A stretch of DNA of 55,157 bases from Pseudomonadales bacterium. GTDB lineage: Bacteria; Pseudomonadota; Gammaproteobacteria; Pseudomonadales; Alcanivoracaceae. Where the stretch lies: positions 1 to 55,157 of the forward strand of contig JAKSCQ010000128.1 of the NCBI GenBank assembly GCA_022360555.1. Reading direction: 5' to 3'. The position numbers and the translations under genes were made by a program. This document shows, one piece after another, positions 8,109 through 20,225 of the stretch (the stretch's first letter is position 1; each line of letters begins with the position of its first letter). The notes beneath the pieces were generated by a model. It was not told the DNA's origin. It was given only the letters and a program-made list of their open reading frames with translations, and did not search any database.

Positions 8109-10118
8109 ATGAGCATAGAAGTACTGACTGCGGATGCGCAGGGCAGCGAGAACCTGCAGCGCTGGGCCGCCATGGGGTTACCCGTGCCGCCAAGCTGGCG
8201 AGTGGATCGTCAGGTGGTTATGGAAAGTTCTGCGGATTCCCTGGCGCAACAGCTACGGGCGCTGCCCCGCATGTTCACCTGTGAACGTTACTGGGTCCTC
8301 CAGCAGGGCCCCATGAATCCGGATTCCTGCCGCGAGAGCCTGGTCAATCTGGATTCCGATGAATCCTTGGCGGCGGCCCTGCGCAGCATTTTCCAGCGTG
8401 ATCAGGGCCCCGACCACGTCATTATCCAGGCGCTGCCTCGGCAGCAGGCCGCCGGCGTGCTGTTTACTCGTCATCCTTTGCGTCAGGATTTACCGCATAT
8501 GGTGGTGGAGGGCGTGCTGGATGGCAGCAGCGAACGCCAGCGGCTGATCTTCGATGACGAAGGCAGACTGGTCCATGCCTCTGACAGCGAGCTGGCGCTG
8601 AGTGACCAGGTCAGCGAAACCCAGCTACGCCACCTCCATGAGCTGCTCAAACGCAATTTCGATCGCCCTCAAGCGGGGGAATGGGTCTTTGATGGTGACC
8701 GGCTGTGGCTGCTGCAGACCTTGCCGGTGGGCTCGTTGCCAACTCCCCGGGAAGCCTGGACCCGCCGGGCAGGCGTGGCGATTTTTTCTCAGGTGGAAAC
8801 GCCACTGTGGTATACCCTGGCCGGACGCTGGCTGAAAGCGGCATTCTGGGAGCCCCTGGTGGTGCGTCACGGTTGGGAACGACTCAACCGGGTGGAGCCA
8901 TACCGGCGGCAGCACAGCCACATTTATACCAACTGTGCTTTTTTCCGGGAGTTGCAGGCAACACACAAGGGCGCGGTACGGCTGATCCCGCCAGCCTGGC
9001 AGCCGGTGGAGCCACCGTGCCGGCCTGCTTCGCGGCCATTTCGCGAATCGGCCAGACTGTTCCGGCACCAGCTCAGCCTTGCATGGCTGAGCAAGGCCCT
9101 CAAGGACTGGCGCCAACCGCCCGCCACCCAGGAGGCCCTGTGGCGGGCTTTCATGCAGCTCGATGCCATGGGGGAAAAGCTCAGCCGCGTGGAAGGTGAG
9201 GTGGGTTACCTGACCCTGCCGGATCTTGCCTGCAGCTATCACCGCCCGCTCCCGCTGTCTCTGCTGCTGACCCCCAGCGAATCCCGGGCCATCGAGCAGT
9301 TGGCAAAAGGGCAGGGGGAGGCCTTGCGGGATACCGGTCTGCGCCCCGGCGCCGACCCGGTCCATGCACCGCTGCATGAGGGGCCTGCCCAGGCTGACAA
9401 CCTCAATCCTCCCCAGTCATCACCGCAAGGCGGCGAGGAACCGCAGTTCGCGACGCCCCAGGGCAATGATGACAAATGGCTGTTGCTGGCTCGCCGAGCC
9501 CGAGGGGTACGCTTTGCCCTGGGAAACCGGTTGAGGGAGCTGCTGCGTGCCATGGGCGCGATCGCTGTGGAGCAGAAACTGTTGCAGCATCCCGACGACA
9601 TCTACTTCCTGTATTTCGACGAACTTTGGCAACTGTGGATGGGGCAGCAACTGCCTGCCAGTGCCAGTCATGAGGTGATCGGCGAGCGCAAACTGCGCTA
9701 TCTGGACGATGGTCTGCAAGGTGCACCGGACTGGAAGATGGACCAGGTGGGGTACGGCTTCGGTGGTGGGCAGCGAATCAGCCCGTTGCTGCGTGGCCTG
9801 CCGCTGACCGCTGGCCAGGCCCAGGGGCCGGTACGGCGGGTATGCAGTGCCTGGAGCCTGAACCGAATCCGCCCCGGAGACATTGTCGTGGTGGATCAGG
9901 TGGACCCGGCCTGGCTGCCCTGGCTTGTGCAGGCCGGAGGCCTGGTGATTGCCGAAAAGGATCCGCTCAATGCCGCGGCCAGTCTGGCGGTGGCCCACGG
10001 CATCCCGGCCATCTGGTCGGCCAGTGATATCATGCACAGTTTGCAGGATGACCTGATCGGTCATCTGGATGCCTCTGGTGGCAGGCTTGATGTGACCACG
10101 CTGATCACCGACGATTGA
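8109..10118 (+). CDS. PEP-synthase-like protein with degenerate phosphohistidine domain
   Basis: A 669-residue protein. The N-terminus ('NLQRWAAMGLPVPPSW') and 'IIQALPRQQAAGVLFTRHP' resemble the ATP-grasp half of PEP synthase and pyruvate phosphate dikinase. Residues about 570-665 resemble the swivelling phosphohistidine domain ('RIRPGDIVVVDQVDP', 'HGIPAIW'). The catalytic His expected in a T-x-H-AA-type motif is absent: the region reads 'DPLNAAASLAVAHGIPAI', with Ala or Asn at that place. There is no PEP/pyruvate TIM barrel. A low-complexity linker ('NPPQSSPQGGEEPQ') splits the middle. It may have lost phosphotransfer or act on another substrate. Confidence 0.62.
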   Translation: MSIEVLTADAQGSENLQRWAAMGLPVPPSWRVDRQVVMESSADSLAQQLRALPRMFTCERYWVLQQGPMNPDSCRESLVNLDSDESLAAALRSIFQRDQGPDHVIIQALPRQQAAGVLFTRHPLRQDLPHMVVEGVLDGSSERQRLIFDDEGRLVHASDSELALSDQVSETQLRHLHELLKRNFDRPQAGEWVFDGDRLWLLQTLPVGSLPTPREAWTRRAGVAIFSQVETPLWYTLAGRWLKAAFWEPLVVRHGWERLNRVEPYRRQHSHIYTNCAFFRELQATHKGAVRLIPPAWQPVEPPCRPASRPFRESARLFRHQLSLAWLSKALKDWRQPPATQEALWRAFMQLDAMGEKLSRVEGEVGYLTLPDLACSYHRPLPLSLLLTPSESRAIEQLAKGQGEALRDTGLRPGADPVHAPLHEGPAQADNLNPPQSSPQGGEEPQFATPQGNDDKWLLLARRARGVRFALGNRLRELLRAMGAIAVEQKLLQHPDDIYFLYFDELWQLWMGQQLPASASHEVIGERKLRYLDDGLQGAPDWKMDQVGYGFGGGQRISPLLRGLPLTAGQAQGPVRRVCSAWSLNRIRPGDIVVVDQVDPAWLPWLVQAGGLVIAEKDPLNAAASLAVAHGIPAIWSASDIMHSLQDDLIGHLDASGGRLDVTTLITDD

Positions 10119-10186
10119 AGGCCCGCCCCGGCAGTGCGGAGCTGGCTGGGGTTTCAGAGCTGGTGTGGCGACGATCAGGCGAACCC

Positions 10187-10990
10187 ATGGACAAGGACAA
10201 GCATTCGCAGGAAGAGGATACCCGGCCGTTCGTGGCGCCTTGCCGCGCAATCCCGCCATCAGCGCCGCTGCGCTGGTTGCGCAAGGGCTGGCAGGACTTT
10301 CGAGCGGCCCCGGGCCCCAGTCTGACTTACGGGGTCATCATGGTAGGAGTGAGTTACCTCATCACCGCCGTGACCTGGTGGTTTGGCAACATAGGGCTCT
10401 ATCTGGGCCTGATTTCCGGTTTTGTCTTTCTGGGGCCGATTCTGGCCCTAAACCTCTACGGCATCAGTATTCAGATCCAGCAGAACCGCAAGCCGGGGCT
10501 GGCCGAAAGCCTGCACCAGGCACGGCACTGTATCGGGGATGCGCTCACCTATACGGTGATCATGATCGTGGTTTTCCTGATCTGGGCCCGGGCAGCCAAC
10601 CTGATTTATATCTTCTACCCGGTCAACGAATGGCACTGGCAGGACATAGCGCTGTTCTTTGGGGTGGGAAGTAGTGTGGGGGCGGTGTTCTGCGCCATTA
10701 TCTTTACCGCCAGCGCGTTCTCTCTGCCCATGATCATGGATCGCAGGACAGACATGGTGACCGGCGTCATCACTAGCATTAATGCCGTATTGCGCAACAA
10801 GCTGGCGCTGTTTGTGTGGGCCACCCTGATCGGGGTGTGTTTACTGGCCGGTTTGCTGACAGCCTATCTGGGGCTGGCCGTGCTGCTGCCGGTGCTGGGT
10901 TATGCCACCTGGCATGGTTACCGGGAAGCCATTGATGCCTCGGAGTGGGAAGCGCGGTTTGAGTTGCCGCCGGAAGAAGAGACCGGTTAA
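10187..10990 (+). CDS. DUF2189 family inner-membrane protein
   Basis: A 267-residue protein with about six hydrophobic segments and the hallmark 'GPILALNLYGIS' after the second or third helix, typical of the DUF2189 family (some members are labelled cytochrome c oxidase subunit I-like; the function is unknown). The ORF track starts at a TTG (10115) that overlaps the previous stop. I prefer ATG 10187 ('MDKDKHSQEED'), because the intervening 24 residues look non-native. It is the third gene of the DUF1461 and PEP-synthase-like operon. Confidence 0.68.
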   Translation: MDKDKHSQEEDTRPFVAPCRAIPPSAPLRWLRKGWQDFRAAPGPSLTYGVIMVGVSYLITAVTWWFGNIGLYLGLISGFVFLGPILALNLYGISIQIQQNRKPGLAESLHQARHCIGDALTYTVIMIVVFLIWARAANLIYIFYPVNEWHWQDIALFFGVGSSVGAVFCAIIFTASAFSLPMIMDRRTDMVTGVITSINAVLRNKLALFVWATLIGVCLLAGLLTAYLGLAVLLPVLGYATWHGYREAIDASEWEARFELPPEEETG

Positions 10991-10995
10991 TTAAG

Positions 10996-11126
10996 AGTTA
11001 ATTAATAGTTGCGCGTGCAACGCTGCTGTTTTTCCCTGAACGCAAGAGGCCGCGCCTTGGCCAGGGCGCGGCCTCTGAGTCTCAGGAAAATCAAAACCTG
11101 AATCGCGACGCTATTAATTATTAACT
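10996..11126. repeat. Nested AT-rich inverted repeat around a GC hairpin
   Basis: The left arm AGTTAATTAATAGTTGCGCG and the right arm (11104-11126), whose complement reads AGTTAATAATTAATAG then CGTCGCG, form an imperfect inverted repeat that encloses the hairpin at 11045-11076. The whole could extrude as a cruciform. It lies between convergent genes. Confidence 0.55.
11045..11076. terminator. Strong GC-rich hairpin, probable bidirectional terminator
   Basis: A 12-bp perfect stem AGAGGCCGCGCC / GGCGCGGCCTCT with an 8-base loop, between the DUF2189 gene (+) and metH (-), which converge here. There is no clean T run, so it may not be a standard intrinsic terminator. Confidence 0.55.
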
Positions 11127-11128
11127 AT

Positions 11129-14830
<3,702 letters not shown>

Positions 14831-14867
14831 GAACGGCTCCGAGCGGGACATCGAAAGTAGGGCGGGC

Positions 14868-14873
14868 ATTATA
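14868..14873 (-). promoter_or_regulatory. Perfect -10 element for metH
   Basis: TATAAT on the minus strand, about 38 bases before the chosen metH ATG. The -35 side is weak. Transcription from here would leave a leader of only about 30 bases, too short for a riboswitch. Confidence 0.5.
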
Positions 14874-15062
14874 CCGGTCTGTCGCCGCGATACCCAGCCA
14901 TCACGCGATTTTGCGTTTAAGAACGGTAAGTTAGCGGCGTGAATACTGGTCAAGGGCGCCGAAACGTCCCATTATGTGGCTCAACAGGTCGGAGCCCGCC
15001 TGCTCGCCGGGTGCTGACAGATCAAACCTTTGTAAAATCCCCGGGTTTGGCGCCAACAGGCC

Positions 15063-15090
15063 TTGGGCCTGCCATGAAACGGGGCATAAT
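15063..15090 (+). promoter_or_regulatory. Probable sigma-70 promoter for mscS
   Basis: -35 TTGGGC and -10 CATAAT are separated by 16 bases, 30 bp before the mscS ATG. The GAGGAG ribosome site lies at 15106-15111. Confidence 0.5.
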
Positions 15091-15119
15091 CTGCGCTCAC
15101 TGGATGAGGAGTACGTTCA

Positions 15120-15938
15120 ATGGATCAATACCTGTCTCAACTTGAGACCTTCGCCAACGAAAACCTGATGCCCTACGCCTGGAATATCGTAGCGGCGCTG
15201 GTCATTTTCATTGTCGGTAAATGGATTGTCGGCAAACTGGCTGGCTGGCTCAGCCGGGTCATGGACAAACGGCTTGATACCGAAGTCGCCAAGTTCCTTG
15301 GCAATATTATTCATGTTCTGCTGTTTGCGTTCGTGATCATTGCCTCCCTGGATCAGCTTGGTGTGGAAACCACCTCTCTGGTCGCCATTCTCGGTGCCGC
15401 CGGCCTGGCTGTGGGCCTGGCGCTCAAGGATTCCCTGGGCAACTTTGCTGCGGGCGTGATGCTGATCCTGTTCAAGCCGTTCCGGGTTGGCCACTACGTG
15501 GAAGCGGGCGGTGCGTCCGGCACCGTCAAGGAAATCAAGATTTTTGCCACCATCATGAATACCCCGGATAACAAGGTGGTAACCGTTCCCAACGGTGCCA
15601 TCATGACCGGCAATATCATTAATTATTCTGAAATGCCCACCCGGCGGGTGGATATGGTGTTCGGCGTCGCTTACGATGCGGACCTTTCCGTGGTCAAGAA
15701 GGTGCTGGAAGAGGTGCTGGCTGCCGATGATCGGGTTCTGAAAGATCCGGAACCGACCATCGTAGTGGGTGAACTGGCTGACAGCTCCGTGAATTTCCTG
15801 TGTCGCCCCTGGGTGAACAGTGCCGATTACTGGCCAGTGCTCTGGGACACCACGGAAACCGTCAAGCGTCGCTTCGATGAAGCCGGGATTGGCATTCCGT
15901 TCCCGCAGATGGACGTGCACCTGGACAAGAGTGAGTAA
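15120..15938 (+). CDS. mscS: Small-conductance mechanosensitive channel MscS
   Basis: A 272-residue inner-membrane channel that opens under membrane tension to release solutes after hypo-osmotic shock. Three N-terminal transmembrane helices are visible; the third is the Gly/Ala-rich pore helix ('GAAGLAVGLALKDSLGN'), followed by the signature 'LFKPFRVGHYVEAGG'. A beta domain and a C-terminal alpha/beta portal complete the fold. Length is close to E. coli MscS. It sits 11 bp before a DUF481 outer-membrane gene, suggesting an osmotic or envelope pair under one promoter and one terminator. Confidence 0.93.
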   Translation: MDQYLSQLETFANENLMPYAWNIVAALVIFIVGKWIVGKLAGWLSRVMDKRLDTEVAKFLGNIIHVLLFAFVIIASLDQLGVETTSLVAILGAAGLAVGLALKDSLGNFAAGVMLILFKPFRVGHYVEAGGASGTVKEIKIFATIMNTPDNKVVTVPNGAIMTGNIINYSEMPTRRVDMVFGVAYDADLSVVKKVLEEVLAADDRVLKDPEPTIVVGELADSSVNFLCRPWVNSADYWPVLWDTTETVKRRFDEAGIGIPFPQMDVHLDKSE

Positions 15939-15949
15939 AGGAGATTTTC

Positions 15950-16735
15950 ATGCGCAGTAAGTACCTCGCTGCCATGCTGATTGCCGCTGGCCTGCCAGCG
16001 GTTTCAGTGGCTGCTGAAGAGGCGGCCGCAGAGGAAGGGAGCAAAGTCACCAAGTGGTCTGGCGATATTGGCGTTGGTTTGCTGTACAAGCGGGGCAACA
16101 CCAATTCGGATTCCGTTAACGCCAATGCCAACATGAGTCGTGACAGTGCCAAATGGCGCCACACCTTCAAGGCAGACGCGAACAACGAGAAAGAGGAAGA
16201 CCCGGACACTGAAGAGTACAACCGCACTGACGAGAATTACTTTGCCTCTTACAAGCTTGACCGCAAGCTTGGCGAAGAAGCAAAGAACTATCTCTTCAAT
16301 GTTCTGACCTATCAGAAAGACAACTTTTCCGGTTATCACTACCAGGCCAGTTATGCGATCGGTGTCGGTCGTCGCTGGATCGATTCGGAACGCCAGACGC
16401 TGGATGCGGAAATCGGTCCGGGTTACCGCGTTCAGTGCCTGGAGCCTCAGGATACCTACCTGAGCTGCCACAACACGGAGGAAGATGCCATTGCCCGTAT
16501 CGGTATCAAGTACGAGCTGCGCATCAGCGACAACACCACCTTCAAGGAAGACTTCTCCTCAGAAGTGGGCGAGGAAGGCTCGGACACCCGGGCAGAAACA
16601 TCCCTGACCACGGCAATCAATTCCAGTTTTGCCCTGCGTCTGCGTCATCTGCTCGAGCATGACTCCTCTGCACCTGATGGCACCAAGGAAAGTGATCACA
16701 CCTTCTCGGTGGGCGTGGTTTATACCCTGCAATAA
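15950..16735 (+). CDS. DUF481 (YdiY-like) outer-membrane beta-barrel protein
   Basis: A 261-residue protein with a signal peptide ('MLIAAGLPAVSVAAEEA'). The mature body has alternating amphipathic strands such as 'WSGDIGVGLLYKRGNTNSDS' and ends 'FSVGVVYTLQ', a terminal strand typical of outer-membrane barrels. The 'G-x-x-x-xRGNT-x-S' pattern fits DUF481, a family that includes salt-induced outer-membrane proteins; the precise role is unknown. A ribosome site AAGGAGA lies just upstream. It is co-transcribed with mscS and followed by a strong terminator. Confidence 0.8.
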   Translation: MRSKYLAAMLIAAGLPAVSVAAEEAAAEEGSKVTKWSGDIGVGLLYKRGNTNSDSVNANANMSRDSAKWRHTFKADANNEKEEDPDTEEYNRTDENYFASYKLDRKLGEEAKNYLFNVLTYQKDNFSGYHYQASYAIGVGRRWIDSERQTLDAEIGPGYRVQCLEPQDTYLSCHNTEEDAIARIGIKYELRISDNTTFKEDFSSEVGEEGSDTRAETSLTTAINSSFALRLRHLLEHDSSAPDGTKESDHTFSVGVVYTLQ

Positions 16736-16756
16736 GCCGGGTAATACAACCGCTTG

Positions 16757-16794
16757 AAAATACCCCTGCGCCGAAGGGCCAGGGGTATTTTTTT
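16757..16794 (+). terminator. Rho-independent terminator of the mscS operon
   Basis: A 12-bp stem AAAATACCCCTG / CAGGGGTATTTT runs directly into a T tract, 21 bp after the DUF481 stop. This is a textbook intrinsic terminator. Confidence 0.9.
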
Positions 16795-16815
16795 GGTTCA
16801 TCGCACCTCAGAGCG

Positions 16816-17043
16816 GTCGGACGTCTGACACCAAAAACAAAACCGGCCTGCTTTCAACGTTTCAGGGCTTGCTGAGCACGCAAGGGGTTAGGTCATGCCG
16901 GGGGTATTCGCTGCGCCCCGGGGCAGGCTCTTCGGCTGTTCTGCGCTTCGCTTGTGTCCCGGTATTTCTCTGGGATGTCCAGGATCATTGGAGGCTGTCG
17001 GTTTTATGCCTTTCGCGTCAGACGTCCGACTTCAGACGTCTGA
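16816..17043. repeat. Intergenic GACGTC palindrome cluster
   Basis: GTCGGACGTCTGAC (16816-16829) is repeated as its exact reverse complement at 17017-17030, next to a perfect palindrome TCAGACGTCTGA (17032-17043). The roughly 300-bp stretch 16795-17090 between two terminators holds no convincing gene. Apart from these repeats I see nothing in it. Confidence 0.6.
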
Positions 17044-17090
17044 CCCATCTGCTAACAGGACGAAAGCCGAGAGAAGGGTGTGCAGACACA

Positions 17091-17118
17091 AAAAAAGGAG
17101 CCCGAAGGCTCCTTTTTT
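17091..17118 (-). terminator. Terminator of the pnt operon
   Basis: AAAAAAGGAGCC-CGAA-GGCTCCTTTTTT has a perfect stem with T runs on both strands, 18 bp after the pntB stop. It would work in either direction. Confidence 0.9.
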
Positions 17119-17135
17119 CAGCAAGGCCGGAAGGA

Positions 17136-18509
17136 TCAGCCTTCTTTCAGGGCAGTGGTAATGTCCAGCACCGCGCCCTTGCCGTCGCCGAACAGCATCA
17201 GAGTGTTGTCCTTGGCGAACAGCGGGTTGGGCAGGCCGGCGAAACCGGCGCTCAGGGAGCGTTTGACCACAACCACGGTCTTGGCCTTGTCCACGTTGAG
17301 GATCGGCATGCCGTAGATGGGGCTGCCTTTGTCCTCGCGAGCCATGGGGTTGGTCACGTCGTTGGCACCCAGCACGATGGCTACGTCGGTTTGCTCGAAG
17401 GTGGGGTTGATCGCATCCATGTCCTTGAGCTGATCGTAGGGCACTTCGGCTTCTGCCAGCAGGACGTTCATGTGGCCCGGCATACGGCCGGCAACCGGGT
17501 GAATGGCGTAAGCCACTTCGATACCGGCAGCTTCCAGGGTGTCGGCCAGATCACGCACAGCGTGCTGGGCCTGGGCCATGGCCAGGCCAAAGCCGGGAAC
17601 AATGACGACGCGCTGGGCGGTTTCCAGCAGCATGGCCACTTCGTCGGCAGAAGTGGACTTCACCTTGCCGGCGTAGACTTCGTCTTCGTCCATGGCTTCG
17701 CCAGCTTCTGCCATCACACCGAACAGTACGTTGGTGAGAGAGCGGTTCATGGCTTTACACATGATGCTGGTGAGAATCAGGCCGGAGGCGCCCACCAGAG
17801 AACCGGTGATGATCAGGGCGCTGTTGCCCATCACGAAACCGGCAGCGGAGGCAGCCACACCTGAGTAGGAGTTCAGCAGGGCGATAACCACCGGCATGTC
17901 CGCGCCACCAATGGGCAGCACCAGGAACAGGCCGAGCACGGCAGCAGCGGCCACCAGACCCCAGAATACGGCTTCGTTACCCGGATTCACAACCAGATAG
18001 CCAATGCCGGCAATGGCACCGATCAGCAGGATGGCGTTGACCACTTTCATGCCGGGGAAGCCCATGGGCTTGCCGTCAATCAGTTCCTGCAGCTTGGCAA
18101 ACGCCACCAGGGAACCGGTGAGGGTAACAGAGCCAATCAGTACGGCGGCGCCAGTGGCGATGATGGATACCGTGTCGCCGGCGGAACCGCGGAAAAACTC
18201 GGCAGACGCCACCGCGAAAGACGCACCACCACCAAAACCGTTCAGCAGCGCAATCATCTGCGGCATGGCGGTCATCTGTACCTTCTTGGCCATCACGGCA
18301 CCAATCAGGCCACCGACAATGACGCCGGCGATGATGATTTCATAGGTAACAATGTGCTCGTTGAGCAGGGTAACAACGGCAGCCACACCCATACCGGCGG
18401 CAGCCAGCAGGTTGCCGCGCACGGCTGTCTTAGGCTTGGTCAGCCCCTTGATGCCCACCACGAACAGGCAGGCGGCGATCAAGTAGGCGATATCAATCCA
18501 GTTTTGCAT
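17136..18509 (-). CDS. pntB: NAD(P) transhydrogenase subunit beta PntB
   Basis: A 457-residue inner-membrane protein. The N-terminal half has a series of transmembrane helices forming part of the proton channel (domain II). The C-terminal half is the NADP(H)-binding domain III, with 'VIVPGFGLAMAQAQHAV', 'IHPVAGRMPGHMNVLLAEA' and 'GANDVTNPMA'. With PntA it couples hydride transfer from NADH to NADP+ to proton import, supplying NADPH. It is the last gene of the pntAa-pntAb-pntB operon, 3 bp after pntAb. Length is typical. Confidence 0.95.
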   Translation of the reverse strand: MQNWIDIAYLIAACLFVVGIKGLTKPKTAVRGNLLAAAGMGVAAVVTLLNEHIVTYEIIIAGVIVGGLIGAVMAKKVQMTAMPQMIALLNGFGGGASFAVASAEFFRGSAGDTVSIIATGAAVLIGSVTLTGSLVAFAKLQELIDGKPMGFPGMKVVNAILLIGAIAGIGYLVVNPGNEAVFWGLVAAAAVLGLFLVLPIGGADMPVVIALLNSYSGVAASAAGFVMGNSALIITGSLVGASGLILTSIMCKAMNRSLTNVLFGVMAEAGEAMDEDEVYAGKVKSTSADEVAMLLETAQRVVIVPGFGLAMAQAQHAVRDLADTLEAAGIEVAYAIHPVAGRMPGHMNVLLAEAEVPYDQLKDMDAINPTFEQTDVAIVLGANDVTNPMAREDKGSPIYGMPILNVDKAKTVVVVKRSLSAGFAGLPNPLFAKDNTLMLFGDGKGAVLDITTALKEG

Positions 18510-18512
18510 GAA

Positions 18513-18788
18513 TTACTTCCTCTTGAACATCGCCAGCATTCGATTGGTGACCATGAAGCCGCCAATCACGTTGATGGTCGCCAGAACCACCGCAATAAAG
18601 CCCAGTACATTGATCAGCATGCCGGAATCGGAACCGGCCGCGATCAGGGCGCCCACCAGGGTAATCCCGGAAATGGCATTGGAACCGGACATCAGCGGGG
18701 TGTGCAGGGTCGGCGGGACCTTGGTAATCAGTTCCACACCGAGGAAGATCGCCAGCACAAACAGGGTCAGTTGAGCTACGAAATCCAT
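18513..18788 (-). CDS. pntAb: Transhydrogenase small membrane subunit PntAb
   Basis: A 91-residue membrane protein with three helices, including 'LTLFVLAIFLGVELITKVP' and 'GSNAISGITLVGALIAAG'. It corresponds to the C-terminal membrane part of E. coli PntA, which in many bacteria is a separate gene. It forms the proton-conducting domain II with PntB. Its start overlaps the last base of the pntAa stop, so translation is coupled. The split arrangement (alpha1, alpha2, beta) is normal for this lineage and is not a frameshift. Confidence 0.93.
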   Translation of the reverse strand: MDFVAQLTLFVLAIFLGVELITKVPPTLHTPLMSGSNAISGITLVGALIAAGSDSGMLINVLGFIAVVLATINVIGGFMVTNRMLAMFKRK

Positions 18789-20005
18789 TATTTTTCCTCC
18801 TTGCTGTCGTCCGCTTCCTCAGCCGCCGGTGCTTCTGGCTTGGCCAGGGCCGGCAGACCGAGCAGGTCACGCAGGCGGGCCTGGGGCACATCGCCGTCGT
18901 GGCTGATCACGGTTTCAGCAACGATTTCGTCTTCAAAGTCCAGCTGCAGGTCGCCGTTGTCGTCGAGCAGCAGGTTGAGGAGATTTTCCATGTTCTTGCC
19001 GAACATCTGGCTGGCATGGAAAGACACAGAAGAGGGGACATTCTCGGGGCCGATGATGGTGACACCATGCTTGACCACGGTCTTGCCGGCTTCGGTGAGA
19101 TCACAGTTGCCGCCACGCTCTGCGGCCAGGTCCACGATGATGGAGCCGGGTTTCATGGCCTTGACCATGTCTTCGGTGACCAGAATCGGGCTCTTGGCGC
19201 CAGGCACAGCCGCGGTGGTAATGATCACGTCCATGTCCTTGACGACTTCAGTCATCAATTCACGTTGACGCTTGAGGAAATCTTCACCCTGGGCCTTGGC
19301 GTAACCGCCGGAGCCTTCGGCTTCACCGGTGTCCAGATCCAGCTCAACCGGCTTGGCACCCACAGACAGGATCTGTTCGCGGGCGGCGGGGCGGACATCG
19401 TAGGCTTCGACCACGGCGCCGAGACGCTTGGCGGTGGCACAGGCCTGCAGGCCCGCTACACCAGCGCCCATGACAAAAACGCGGGACGCGTTCAGGGTGC
19501 CGGCAGCAGTCATGTTCATGGGGAACATGCGCTGGGATTCTGTGGCAGCGAGCAGCACACACTTATAACCGGCGATCATGGCCATGGAAGACAATACGTC
19601 CATGGCCTGGGCGCGGGTAATACGCGGTACCAGTTCCAGCGCCAGGCCGGAGACTTTCTTCTCGGCAAGGGTCTGTGCAAATTGCGGGTTGGCCAGCGGA
19701 TCGGTCATGCCGATCAGGATCTGGCCTTCCTTCAGCTTGTCCAGGTCTTCATTGCCGTTGGCAGTGTTGCTGCCAGGAGTCTGAACCTGAAGAACAACCT
19801 GGGAAGAGGAGAAGATCTCGTCACGATCAACGAGTCTGGCACCGGCAGCTTCAAAGTCGCCATCCGGATAACCGGCAATGTCGCCGGCGCCGCGCTCGAC
19901 AATGATCTCGACACCTTGTTTTTTGAGCAGTGCGCTGACATTGGCAGGCGTTAAAGCAACGCGCTGCTCGCCAGGGCAGATTTCTTTGGGAACACCGATA
20001 ATCAC
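18788..20005 (-). CDS. pntAa: Transhydrogenase NAD-binding subunit PntAa
   Basis: A 405-residue NAD(H)-binding domain I. Visible motifs are 'GVPKEICPGEQRVALTP' at the start, the Rossmann 'VFVMGAGVAGLQACATAKRLGA' and 'DLAAERGGNCDLTE'. The ORF track begins at a TTG (20065), but GTG 20005 gives the usual 'MIIGVPKE' start and has GGGGG eight bases before it. The C-terminal 25 residues are Glu- and Ala-rich linker. It is the first gene of the operon, with a promoter at 20131-20159. Confidence 0.92.
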   Translation of the reverse strand: MIIGVPKEICPGEQRVALTPANVSALLKKQGVEIIVERGAGDIAGYPDGDFEAAGARLVDRDEIFSSSQVVLQVQTPGSNTANGNEDLDKLKEGQILIGMTDPLANPQFAQTLAEKKVSGLALELVPRITRAQAMDVLSSMAMIAGYKCVLLAATESQRMFPMNMTAAGTLNASRVFVMGAGVAGLQACATAKRLGAVVEAYDVRPAAREQILSVGAKPVELDLDTGEAEGSGGYAKAQGEDFLKRQRELMTEVVKDMDVIITTAAVPGAKSPILVTEDMVKAMKPGSIIVDLAAERGGNCDLTEAGKTVVKHGVTIIGPENVPSSVSFHASQMFGKNMENLLNLLLDDNGDLQLDFEDEIVAETVISHDGDVPQARLRDLLGLPALAKPEAPAAEEADDSKEEK

Positions 20006-20130
20006 CTGCGTTACCCCCGTCTGTGGTTCGCAAATAACCGGCTTGTCAGAGGGGAAGATAGGCAACCCAACCCGCTGAAAGCCTCGAAAAACGGCCGATT
20101 CAGAGGAACCGGCCGATGAGCAGGGTGCTA

Positions 20131-20159
20131 ACCATATTGTGCACGTGCCAGCTTGGCAA
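20131..20159 (-). promoter_or_regulatory. Probable promoter of the pnt operon
   Basis: On the minus strand TTGCCA and TATGGT are spaced 17 bases apart, giving a 126-base leader to the chosen pntAa start. The gap 20006-20225 shows nothing else clear. Confidence 0.45.
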
Positions 20160-20225
20160 ATGACAATTGGTTATCGTACCGATAAGTGGGTGAGAAACCG
20201 GCACTTTTGTCACTTTTCCACCGAT

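Noticed and set aside
9390-9470. Low-complexity Pro/Gln/Gly segment of the PEP-synthase-like gene as an inserted palindromic repeat
   Set aside because: It looks like a translated intergenic repeat, but I found no second copy in the window and no clear inverted-repeat boundaries.
14831-14953. Longer metH start or a SAM/SAH/cobalamin riboswitch upstream of metH
   Set aside because: A TATAAT element lies between the two possible starts and the leader from it is about 30 bases. I could not find the conserved core of any of these riboswitches.
16869-17864. 331-residue plus-strand ORF spanning the intergenic repeats and pntB
   Set aside because: It passes through the pnt terminator and lies mostly antisense to pntB.
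18513-20005. Split pntA as a frameshifted pseudogene
   Set aside because: The two-part alpha subunit is normal in many bacteria, and each part has its own intact start and coupling.
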